Positions 4,101 to 9,197 of a stretch of 9,197 nt of DNA are shown one piece after another. Each line of letters opens with the position of its first letter. Positions within the stretch are counted from its first letter, which is position 1. This DNA comes from Candidatus Omnitrophota bacterium (lineage in GTDB: Bacteria > Omnitrophota > Gorgyraeia > Aquiviventales > Aquiviventaceae): NCBI GenBank assembly GCA_016206725.1, contig JACQRA010000155.1, positions 1-9,197 on the forward strand, given 5' to 3'. The position numbers and the translations under genes are program-made. The notes under the pieces were generated by a model. The model was not told the DNA's origin. It worked only from the letters and a program-made list of their open reading frames with translations, and did not search any database.

Positions 4101-6825
4101 CATCCGCTTGATGATCCGCATCGATGACCGCCGTGATGCGGTGGCTTCCAGTAGTAGCTACCCAGACGGTCGGCGTGACATACGTCTGCATTTCCCCTGC
4201 GGCGAGGGGCGGAATGCTCATCCGCGAGACGACACTATCATCAACCGAGACGGTCAGCGTGTGTGCGGCGGCATCGCCGTTGCCCTGGTTGAGGAACGTC
4301 ACGGTGAAGTGAAGTGGTTGTCCGCTCACGGCCGTAAACCGCGATCCGTTAATCTCACCTTGCGCCGGCGGCTCCACGAAGAATTGGGTGATGGTCAGAT
4401 CGGGGCGAGGGGGCGGTTCGCTGACCACGGGTGGCAGTTTCACGAGAAAGCCGTCTCCCAGGCCACCGAGGGATGGCTGAACCGTGGTGTTGGTTGGAAA
4501 ATCAATCGAGTAGGTGCCACCCGCGACGTAGATGTGGCGTTCTCGATCCAGGGCAATGCCCCTGCCCTCATCACCACTGTTGCCGCCAAGATACGTCGAG
4601 TAGACGAGTTGCGGTTGCTTGGGGTTGAGGACCGTCACAAACGCATCGCTCCATGTATCGCACTGTCCGTCGGTCCCACACGTCTTATCGAACGCATCGG
4701 AGGTGATCGGGAAATCGGCGGAACTCGTCCAACTGGTGAGGTAGATATGCTCCAACTCGTCAATCGCGATACCACGCACACCGTCATCCCGACTTCCACC
4801 CACGTAGGTGCCGTAGAGGAGCTTCGAACCCGTGGGATCAAGCTTGGCCACAAACGCATCGCTAAACGACCGCTGATCAGTCCGGTTGCATTGGCCGTCG
4901 GTGCCACACGTACGATCGACGGCTCCTGAGGTCATGGGGAAATTTGTTGAGCGGGTTGCGCCGGCCACGTAGACGGCGCCCGTGCGATCCACGGCGATGG
5001 TGTGGTTTTCGCTCCACTCCACGTCGTTGCCTCCTAAGTACGTGGAGTAGATCACCGTGCCGGTCGGGTTGAATTTGGTGACAAACACATCGCTCCTGAA
5101 ACCTCCGGCTGGGGCCGGATCATCCCCGAATGTTCGTTGGTAGGCGTTGGGAGTGGTGGGGAAGTCCTCGGAGGGCGTGTGCCCAGTGACATAGGCATAG
5201 CCGAGGTCATCCACCGCGACGGCGTAGCCGAGATCCCCGTCGCTGCCGCCGAGGTACGTGGAATAGATCAAGGAAGAACCGGTTGGATCCAGTTTGGTGA
5301 CGATGGCATCTTCCCACTTGCCGGGGGCGTGAGTGGCTTGGAAGGCGTTCTTCACCGGATAGTCTTTCGACCATGTCTCCCCATTGAGATAGACTTGACC
5401 GGTTTGATCAACGGCGATGTCGTAGGCATGGTCAATGTCGCTACCTCCCACGTAAGTTGAATAGACCATCCGACCGGCGGGATCGAGCTTGGTCACGAAG
5501 ATATCCGGCAGCGGCGCATCACGCTCAGGATTGGTGTCAGGGCCACATTGGCCATCGGTCCCGCAGGTGCGGTCAAAGGCGTTTGGCGTGGTGGGGAAGT
5601 CCGAGGAATACGTGGTTCCTGCGACGTACACGTTACCGGCCGTATCCACCGCAATGCCGGAGGCCAAGTCGCGATGGCTGCCTCCGAGATACGTCGAGTA
5701 GACCACTGCGCCTGTGGAGTCGAACTTCGTCACAAACGCATCTTCGTTCAGCGAGGTAAAGCCGCCGACATGCTGCACGGGATTACACTGCCCGTCGGTC
5801 CCGCAGGTCGTATCGGGCGCGCCAGGTGTGGTCGGGAAATTCGGCGATGATGTTTCTCCGGTCACGTAGACGTTGCCTTGGGCATCCACCGCGATGTCAT
5901 AGATGCGATCATGTTCACTCCCACCCAGGTACGTCGAGTAGAGCGACGCGTCCGGGTTATTCTTGGCGCTGGACGACGGAGAGGCTGATTGTCGCGTGAT
6001 GGAGCCATCTGTCGATTTTCGCACAGGAAGCCGCTTACCAGATGATGGTGGCGAGTCCGTCGACCGCCACAGGGTCTCACCTTGTGGCGACGGTGAAGAG
6101 GGTGGGCTATGGGTAGGAGATGGCGATGGGCTGGGCCTGGTCTTTTGAACGTTAATCTGGCGTTCCAGATAGGTCAGGATGTTGCGAGCCAGCGCCACCT
6201 CCTGTTCCAATTCCCTCAAGATGTAGGCCGCTGGTCCGCGAAACTGGGCCCTGAGGCGCTGATCGGCCAAGAGAGCCTCCATATATTTGAGCTGTAGTTG
6301 GAAGGCGAGTCGTTCCTCTTCGAGCGGTGAGAGTTGAGTTGCAACGTCCTTCGGGATGGTGGTATGGGCGACCAGTTCATGAGCGAGGCCGGCCATGAAC
6401 GTAGCGACTCCGCCCTTGAGGAGCCGATAGTCATACGTAATGAGAAACTCCACCCGTCCATTGCGCTGGACCTCTTGGACCATCGCCCGCGCTTCTCCGA
6501 GTGCGGTGAGCTCTTGAGCGTATTGGTCACCGGGCTGCCGGCGCATGTTGTCGAAGATGGCCTTCATGTCACCTAACGTCAACGTGGCAATCGTGTCTTG
6601 TTCGACGAAGAATTTTCGCGCGGTACCCATCAGACGCTGCAGCTCAGGATCGGTGGTAGCAATCGGCCACGTCAGAACGGGGGTTACCGCCCCAATCATG
6701 CTTTCGAGAGCCGCTTTCAGCTCGGGATCCAGTTTGGGATCGACCACGACACGCGCCTCAAGAGGCGATGCGAAGATCAGGCTGAGGCAGAGCGCGCCTC
6801 CGATGCTCGACCGCGTGTCTCTCAT
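1153..6825 (-). CDS. Secreted multidomain protein: SBBP propeller, CARDB, metallopeptidase-like, BNR propeller, C-terminal Tiki/ChaN-like domain
   Basis: A 1890-residue exported protein of unknown function. Residues 1-24 look like a Sec signal peptide: Arg2 and Arg5, a hydrophobic core IGGALCLSLIFA, and likely cleavage after LEA. Residues 30-225 are helical with HELVAH at 149-154 and a Glu-rich helix after it. Residues 229-290 are a Pro/Ser linker containing PVRKS. Residues 296-797 are seven SBBP blades. Residues 808-925 resemble a CARDB domain. Residues 930-1130 contain HELDH at 1018-1022. Residues 1155-1585 carry four Asp-box/BNR motifs. Residues 1600-1660 are a Pro/Thr linker. Residues 1690-1855 form a Tiki/EreA/ChaN-type domain. 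The start shares ATGA with the upstream stop and has no good ribosome binding site of its own, so translational coupling is likely. No C-terminal anchor is seen. The architecture suggests an extracellular or periplasmic binding platform carrying an enzymatic tip. Substrate and target are unknown. Confidence 0.93.
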   Translation of the reverse strand: MRDTRSSIGGALCLSLIFASPLEARVVVDPKLDPELKAALESMIGAVTPVLTWPIATTDPELQRLMGTARKFFVEQDTIATLTLGDMKAIFDNMRRQPGDQYAQELTALGEARAMVQEVQRNGRVEFLITYDYRLLKGGVATFMAGLAHELVAHTTIPKDVATQLSPLEEERLAFQLQLKYMEALLADQRLRAQFRGPAAYILRELEQEVALARNILTYLERQINVQKTRPSPSPSPTHSPPSSPSPQGETLWRSTDSPPSSGKRLPVRKSTDGSITRQSASPSSSAKNNPDASLYSTYLGGSEHDRIYDIAVDAQGNVYVTGETSSPNFPTTPGAPDTTCGTDGQCNPVQHVGGFTSLNEDAFVTKFDSTGAVVYSTYLGGSHRDLASGIAVDTAGNVYVAGTTYSSDFPTTPNAFDRTCGTDGQCGPDTNPERDAPLPDIFVTKLDPAGRMVYSTYVGGSDIDHAYDIAVDQTGQVYLNGETWSKDYPVKNAFQATHAPGKWEDAIVTKLDPTGSSLIYSTYLGGSDGDLGYAVAVDDLGYAYVTGHTPSEDFPTTPNAYQRTFGDDPAPAGGFRSDVFVTKFNPTGTVIYSTYLGGNDVEWSENHTIAVDRTGAVYVAGATRSTNFPMTSGAVDRTCGTDGQCNRTDQRSFSDAFVAKLDPTGSKLLYGTYVGGSRDDGVRGIAIDELEHIYLTSWTSSADFPITSDAFDKTCGTDGQCDTWSDAFVTVLNPKQPQLVYSTYLGGNSGDEGRGIALDRERHIYVAGGTYSIDFPTNTTVQPSLGGLGDGFLVKLPPVVSEPPPRPDLTITQFFVEPPAQGEINGSRFTAVSGQPLHFTVTFLNQGNGDAAAHTLTVSVDDSVVSRMSIPPLAAGEMQTYVTPTVWVATTGSHRITAVIDADHQADETNEENNSRSAMLTVTVVSIRDLAMQQGFQTIAIQPQADFSTPPQTVEAFFSAIANVYGFTDAFKRYMEDTLFFRADNLTYGGSGSIPCNGYGQNRLVLVSCGAHWLAVHELDHAFWEWERAQQGPSIIEALIHAVYDVATGRTPVARPEIAQRAREALFDRHPTVFPPKADQTIYSWEEVKAKLSSIDDFHVRTAFWPFNVTRELPPELWRFWSGMLNAELPPATRHQIRLGDSTGQSPATGGAEPTIRFRTKIAGSSYQEMVFAGHPDDPLQLMQVGCDGGIVSRSTNGGRTWTSERLNDVTNYPNRAVTFTCDPKLVGLDDGTFLLTALYQTLVERGSALGGFLYRGRTVGRFEATDFQPANDPPDPDEIGGRIDHPVLAVSPDGLSVYIHGEKVHFGNRQHGQALYVSRDGGRTFVRRPSKIDSVISMTMGMDGTLYAAYAAEPPKSAPFVPTNQHDQLVRFRSVDPVAFDTFQIPGNRALDPRVLRVSTTSPRGFSPYFGLGPELIADVSPRSSHRGRLYVVWATPERVAADPVFTSYEMYGVNYDLFVSYSDDRGEHWSVPVRVNDDVGPGDQFFPSARLDANGTLHVAWLDHRNHQDQPFLEAYYAYSTDGIQFSKNLLVSDEPIAMGGGGRGLGDYLDMVMPYPDRVYIAYPCGRDATGLSPGGACLVELSNPITKLTPTSLPSQTLSTSTPVRKSIIPQRPASTDAEVFIAQAPVKLQTPVPTPTPTPTPNPPPMAEEVPSRGHLIQQHLQGKTLPELPMQPDGTLAISPEELLARLLRDNPGVFLGDRHGDFNIEEHLIAQMPLLARQGVKTLFVEMVYSADQAILDAYYQTGNLEPLITYLTDRWDLTQPGLGKKYAEVVQAARAAGIQTIGIDVDTRRIKQSLRLEISNPHWRWVIQEALKSQPGKYLVFGGTGHSANYLFNKGVDVLLGIPSVDFGTSTTMEVRKGDGKANDFQILLPKSPAQPASPLD
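1261..1758 (-). other. C-terminal Tiki/EreA/ChaN-superfamily domain, toxin-effector type
   Basis: Residues about 1690-1855. Hallmarks are VFLGDRHGD with His1707 (the GExH position, here G-D-x-H), KTLFVEMV with Glu1734 after a GV turn, IQTIGIDVD (1787-1795), and YLVFGGTGHS with His1835. The order of these motifs, plus MPLLARQGVKTLFVE and the DAYYQTGNLEPLITYL segment, is closest to the domain near the C-terminus of dermonecrotic-type toxins (Pseudomonas, Pasteurella multocida toxin relatives). Other members are the erythromycin esterase EreA, haem-binding ChaN, and Tiki proteases. Key His/Glu residues are present, so activity is plausible, but the reaction cannot be inferred. Confidence 0.6.
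1934..2012 (-). repeat. 79-bp linker-encoding block, copy A (inside the 1890-residue gene)
   Basis: Matches 9091-9169 at 77 of 79 positions (differences at 1988 and 2002). It encodes STPVRKSIIPQRPASTDAEV and the following FIAQAP, which precede a Pro/Thr-rich linker before the Tiki/ChaN-like domain. Inside it CCGCGTC (1956-1962) and GACGCGG (1967-1973) form a perfect 7-bp inverted repeat around a 4-base loop. Similarity ends abruptly on both sides. Confidence 0.9.
2071..3363 (-). other. BNR/Asp-box (sialidase-like) propeller segment of the large protein
   Basis: Residues about 1155-1585. Asp-box motifs occur at SRSTNGGRTW (1194-1203), YVSRDGGRTF (1318-1327), VSYSDDRGEHW (1462-1472) and a weaker YAYSTDGIQF (1520-1529). 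Such motifs sit in turns of sialidase-like propellers, which may be glycosidases or simply binding scaffolds. I could not identify the sialidase Arg triad with confidence, so enzymatic activity is not claimed. This would be the second propeller in the same chain. Confidence 0.7.
3760..3774 (-). other. HELDH zinc-metallopeptidase motif in the large protein
   Basis: Residues 1018-1022 read HELDH, a canonical HExxH with His1018 and His1022 as metal ligands and Glu1019 as general base. Its context WLAVHELDHAFWEWERAQQ is an amphipathic helix, as expected for a zincin active site. Glu1038 in SIIEALIH is a possible third ligand. The spacing is short for classical gluzincins, so this is unsure. Cys997 and Cys1010 just upstream could form a disulfide. 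I do not recognise the peptidase family. Confidence 0.5.
4051..4404 (-). other. CARDB-like domain segment of the large protein
   Basis: Residues 808-925, directly after the SBBP propeller. The pattern RPDLTI, FTVTFLNQGNGDA, IPPLAAGE, and VIDADHQADETNEENN is that of CARDB, an Ig-like adhesion or spacer fold found in bacterial cell-surface proteins. It probably works as a rigid spacer or binding module between the propeller and the HELDH region. Confidence 0.8.
4426..5940 (-). repeat. Seven tandem SBBP beta-propeller blades within the large protein
   Basis: Residues 296-797 of the 1890-residue protein. Seven units each begin with Y-S/G-T-Y-L/V-G-G-S/N (near residues 296, 376, 455, 521, 593, 671 and 741). 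Each continues as IAVD...G.VYV.G.T...FP.T and ends with a DAFVTKLDP-like strand. Seven is the number for a closed SBBP propeller, so it looks complete. Four blades (1, 2, 5 and 6) carry an inserted loop with CGTDGQC, a likely local disulfide suited to an exported protein. Blades 3, 4 and 7 lack it. Repeats are clearest at protein level, with patchy DNA similarity such as tacgtcgagtag. Confidence 0.9.
6822..6825 (-). promoter_or_regulatory. ATGA stop/start overlap coupling the two large genes
   Basis: TGA of the upstream gene (6822-6824) overlaps the ATG of the 1890-residue gene (6823-6825). The bases just before the ATG are C/A-rich with no Shine-Dalgarno sequence, so initiation most likely depends on ribosomes finishing the upstream frame. 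This makes one operon and suggests a fixed ratio of the two proteins. Confidence 0.75.
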
Positions 6826-9197
6826 GGTTTGTTGGGAGAGGGTGGAAACACGTATTTCAAGAAGAAACTCCGCCGAGCGGCCGGCGCGTTGTCCGAGACA
6901 TCATAGCCGCCTTCGTCCCACCAGTGCGAGGTGGCGATATCTCCACCCAGCAGTAGGTTCATATAGTCTTCCGCAAACCACTTGGCAGCCTGCTCGGGTG
7001 TCATGCCGGGGAATCCTTCGCGAATGACGTTGCGCCATGCCTCTTGTTGAGGCGCCGTGAGCACCTTCTCGTACACCTGGGACGCGAACGCGATTGCCAG
7101 CCGTTGCGGATCGGTGTAGGGTTCGCCTTGCATGACGGTTGTCACGCTGCCGTCAGCCCCTCTGGTCTCTTTGATTTTCCGCCATCCGTTGAGGACGTCC
7201 ACGCTCACCGTCCCGGCCGCATCACGATGCGCCTGGGGGACTTGCTTGAGCCGTTCGCCGACCTGCTCCAGCGTCATCTGCCGCATCCGCTCCACCCGGT
7301 CAGCCGTGCGCTCAACGGCGAAGATTTTTTCGGTGAGGTTTTGCACCTGTTGCGCGACGCGGCGACGCGTCGCATCGCTGAGGGGCATCGTCAGGAGGGT
7401 TTCTCCTAACGCTTTGATGCGCGCCAGCTCGTCAGCCGTTCGAAAGAAATTTCCAATTTGCGAGATCAAATACGGCAGGTGGTCCATCGCCACCTGCTCG
7501 GCCACGGTCGTGCCTTTGGCTCGAAGGATCTCCAGGGCAAAGCGGTACGCCGCACGATTAACCTCTTCATAGTAGTAGTTGCCACCGATGAGATGACCGA
7601 ACGGAATATGCGCGGCCTCTTTCTCATCAAACGTCTCAATGACCAGCGGGGCGAGGCGCTGGAACCACTCAACACCGCGCTCAGGCGTTCCGTAGTAATT
7701 GAGCGTGCTGAACGACTCGTTGAGGAGTTGGATCATGAGTTCGGCTTCCAGCCGCTTGAGGGCGCGGACCGTCCCCGGCTTGATGCGGTGCGAGGCCTCA
7801 AGTTGGGTCCTGAGATCGCGCAGGACCGTCGGCGGTGCGACTTCGAATCCTCCGTGGGAGAATTTGTCAAGGTTGGCGATGAGCTCTCGACGAAACGCTC
7901 TCCCGATGGCCTCCCGAAGGCTGTGGAGGCGAGCGGGCAGTTTTCCCTCCACTTCCTGCTCGCTGAGATCGAGATAGAGGTTCAGCAACGTTCCGATGGG
8001 GTGATTCGGGAGATGGGTTTGGTAATAGGTGTGCACGGCGGGAAGGGCTCGTGTGGCTTGTCGGATCAACTTCTGCGGATCATCAAGACCAGCGAAGTCA
8101 ATTCCTGCCGGATTGTCCGATGGTTGTGGTATGGGCGTCGGCTCCTGGGTCGGTGTCGGCTGAGACACCTGAAGTGTCGCCGGAGTCTGGGCGGCGCGGA
8201 CTATGGAGGGCCTGACGGTCGACTTGCGCACGGGGGTGGAAGCGGGCGGGACGATGGTGGAAGGGGGAGAAGACATCTGAGGGGTGATGGGTTGAATCAG
8301 GCTGTTCTCGTGCAGCTGATTGGTGTCAAGATTGAGACGGCCTTCCGGATCAACGACGAGTGGCTGAGGTTGGTTCGGGGGTGGGGTTTCATCTTGGCTC
8401 GGAGCCATCCGGAGTGAACGACCCGGCACGAAGAAGATATCCCCATCGGGCCGTGGCAACTGCTGCTTCCAGGCGTCGATCTCCGCTTGGCTTCTGGTGA
8501 GCGTGGGGAGGAGCATGAACTCTTGTTCGATCCAACTATCGGCAGGTTGAAAACGTACCCGTCCTAAGAGATCGGAACTGAACGTACGAAAGATCCGCCC
8601 CGGCGTCGTCGTCCGCTTCCGCGGATCCACCGGATCCCAGGCGATCTCATAGGCCGTGCTCCCTTCCTTCAAGAGGACGAGCGTCGGTGGTCTTCCCACA
8701 AGGGCGAAGATGTCCTCTTCCCGAATCCGAGGATCGTAGAGCCGAACAGAGATTTTCGCGAGTTCTTCCAAGACTCGGTGGACTTCGTTCATCCGTCCCG
8801 TCGTGTGGTTGTCGATCCAACCATCCACCTTATCCGGAGTCCATTTCTGGAAGCGGGAACGTGTCTCATCGATGAGGCGTCCCCACCGATAGTTTTTGAG
8901 GAGACGCGCGACGAGTTCGCGCTCTTTCGCCTGCAACGCCTTGATGGCGGCTTGGCGATCGAGATGATCTTGAATCATGCGCGAACGCGAGGGCATCTCC
9001 GCCATCGGCGGCGGGTCGGGCTCGGGAGTTGGTTCAGCGGTTGGGGTAGGTGTCGGCGTCGGTTGGGCCGTGGGCGTTGGAGGCTTCGCCGGCGCCTGCG
9101 CGATGAAAACCTCCGCGTCTGTGGACGCGGGTCGTTGCGGAATGCTCGACTTGCGCACAGGGGTGGAGGCGGCCGCACGATTCGGACTGACGGGAGA
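6822..9197 (-). CDS. Large linker-rich protein of unknown function, N-terminus beyond window
   Basis: The frame is open to the right edge, so these 791 residues are only the C-terminal part. Using the in-frame GTG at 9156-9158 as residue 1 for numbering, residues 1-52 are a linker (PVRKS motif, then a PT-rich run ending PPPMAE). Residues 53-255 are a mostly helical then mixed region I do not recognise. Residues 300-350 are a second linker with STPVRKS and PTPTQEPTP. Residues 350-680 are strongly helical and also unrecognised. Residues 680-778 resemble the end of a zincin-type peptidase: LAIAFASQVYEKVL, then AWRNVI, then WFAEDYMNLLLGG, but without HExxH. That GTG is not a credible true start, because the same linker sits mid-protein in the neighbour and coding continues upstream. 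Secretion is inferred only from linker sharing with the exported partner. Confidence 0.85.
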   Translation of the reverse strand, partial: SPVSPNRAAASTPVRKSSIPQRPASTDAEVFIAQAPAKPPTPTAQPTPTPTPTAEPTPEPDPPPMAEMPSRSRMIQDHLDRQAAIKALQAKERELVARLLKNYRWGRLIDETRSRFQKWTPDKVDGWIDNHTTGRMNEVHRVLEELAKISVRLYDPRIREEDIFALVGRPPTLVLLKEGSTAYEIAWDPVDPRKRTTTPGRIFRTFSSDLLGRVRFQPADSWIEQEFMLLPTLTRSQAEIDAWKQQLPRPDGDIFFVPGRSLRMAPSQDETPPPNQPQPLVVDPEGRLNLDTNQLHENSLIQPITPQMSSPPSTIVPPASTPVRKSTVRPSIVRAAQTPATLQVSQPTPTQEPTPIPQPSDNPAGIDFAGLDDPQKLIRQATRALPAVHTYYQTHLPNHPIGTLLNLYLDLSEQEVEGKLPARLHSLREAIGRAFRRELIANLDKFSHGGFEVAPPTVLRDLRTQLEASHRIKPGTVRALKRLEAELMIQLLNESFSTLNYYGTPERGVEWFQRLAPLVIETFDEKEAAHIPFGHLIGGNYYYEEVNRAAYRFALEILRAKGTTVAEQVAMDHLPYLISQIGNFFRTADELARIKALGETLLTMPLSDATRRRVAQQVQNLTEKIFAVERTADRVERMRQMTLEQVGERLKQVPQAHRDAAGTVSVDVLNGWRKIKETRGADGSVTTVMQGEPYTDPQRLAIAFASQVYEKVLTAPQQEAWRNVIREGFPGMTPEQAAKWFAEDYMNLLLGGDIATSHWWDEGGYDVSDNAPAARRSFFLKYVFPPSPNKP
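8219..8240 (-). repeat. 22-bp core of the linker block, third copy
   Basis: These 22 bases are identical to 1989-2010 and encode the STPVRKS linker motif between the two unrecognised modules of the partial gene. Outside the core the similarity to the 79-bp blocks is lost, and the inverted repeat is absent. Confidence 0.8.
9091..9169 (-). repeat. 79-bp linker-encoding block, copy B (inside the partial upstream gene)
   Basis: Partner of 1934-2012, 77 of 79 identical and in the same frame and orientation, 7157 bp apart. The 7-bp inverted repeat with 4-base loop is at 9113-9130. It is followed, as in copy A, by a PT-rich run and the sequence PPPMAE, but the runs differ in length and wording. Confidence 0.9.

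Noticed and set aside
3997..4929. 310-codon open frame on the plus strand
   Set aside because: It lies opposite the CARDB and SBBP-coding part of the large gene. The minus-strand frame has recognised domains while this product has none, and it looks like a mirror of codon bias.
4426..5940. CRISPR-like or minisatellite DNA repeats
   Set aside because: The periodicity is about 200-240 bp, differs between units, and is explained by protein blades.
7458..8417. 319-codon open frame on the plus strand
   Set aside because: It is fully antisense to the partial upstream gene, whose frame continues uninterrupted with linkers shared with its neighbour. No recognisable domain.
6822..9158. GTG at 9156-9158 as the true start of the upstream gene
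   Set aside because: The codon is Val in the PVRKS linker motif, which is internal in the neighbouring protein, and the frame stays open to the window edge.

Overview
The window comes from a bacterium with moderately GC-rich DNA; I judged composition by eye and did not compute it. A cold-shock gene, a vapBC pair and very large secreted proteins built on SBBP propellers fit an environmental Gram-negative lineage. SBBP proteins are abundant in Nitrospirota, Acidobacteria and Planctomycetes, and a Nitrospira-like host is my weak guess. Every gene I can support lies on the minus strand, so transcription runs from the right edge to the left edge.

Right part (6822-9197): the 3' end of a large gene whose start lies outside the window. 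It encodes proline/threonine-rich linkers that separate two modules I do not recognise. The last ~100 residues look like a zinc-peptidase fold that has lost its HExxH motif. Its stop codon overlaps the next start in an ATGA, so the two genes are probably one operon.

Middle part (1153-6825): an exported protein of 1890 residues. In order it has a signal peptide, a helical region with an HExxxH sequence, a Pro/Ser linker, a seven-blade SBBP propeller, a CARDB domain, a region with a canonical HELDH metallopeptidase motif, a BNR/Asp-box propeller, a Pro/Thr linker, and a C-terminal domain of the Tiki/EreA/ChaN superfamily. That last domain most resembles the version found at the end of dermonecrotic-type toxins.

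The two large proteins share a linker. A 79-bp block is 77/79 identical between them and contains a perfect 7-bp inverted repeat. The short motif PVRKS recurs at four module boundaries. I read the pair as a modular, exported, possibly toxin-like system whose linkers may serve as exchange points. This is inference and no function is proven.

Left part (1-1152): a compact vapBC toxin-antitoxin operon (412-1024) with its own candidate promoter/operator, bracketed by two imperfect direct repeats of about 36 bp. Beyond it is the 5' end of a cspA-family gene with a near-consensus sigma-70 promoter and a leader of about 135 nt containing a hairpin followed by a U-tract. No RNA genes, insertion sequences, CRISPR arrays or origins were seen.
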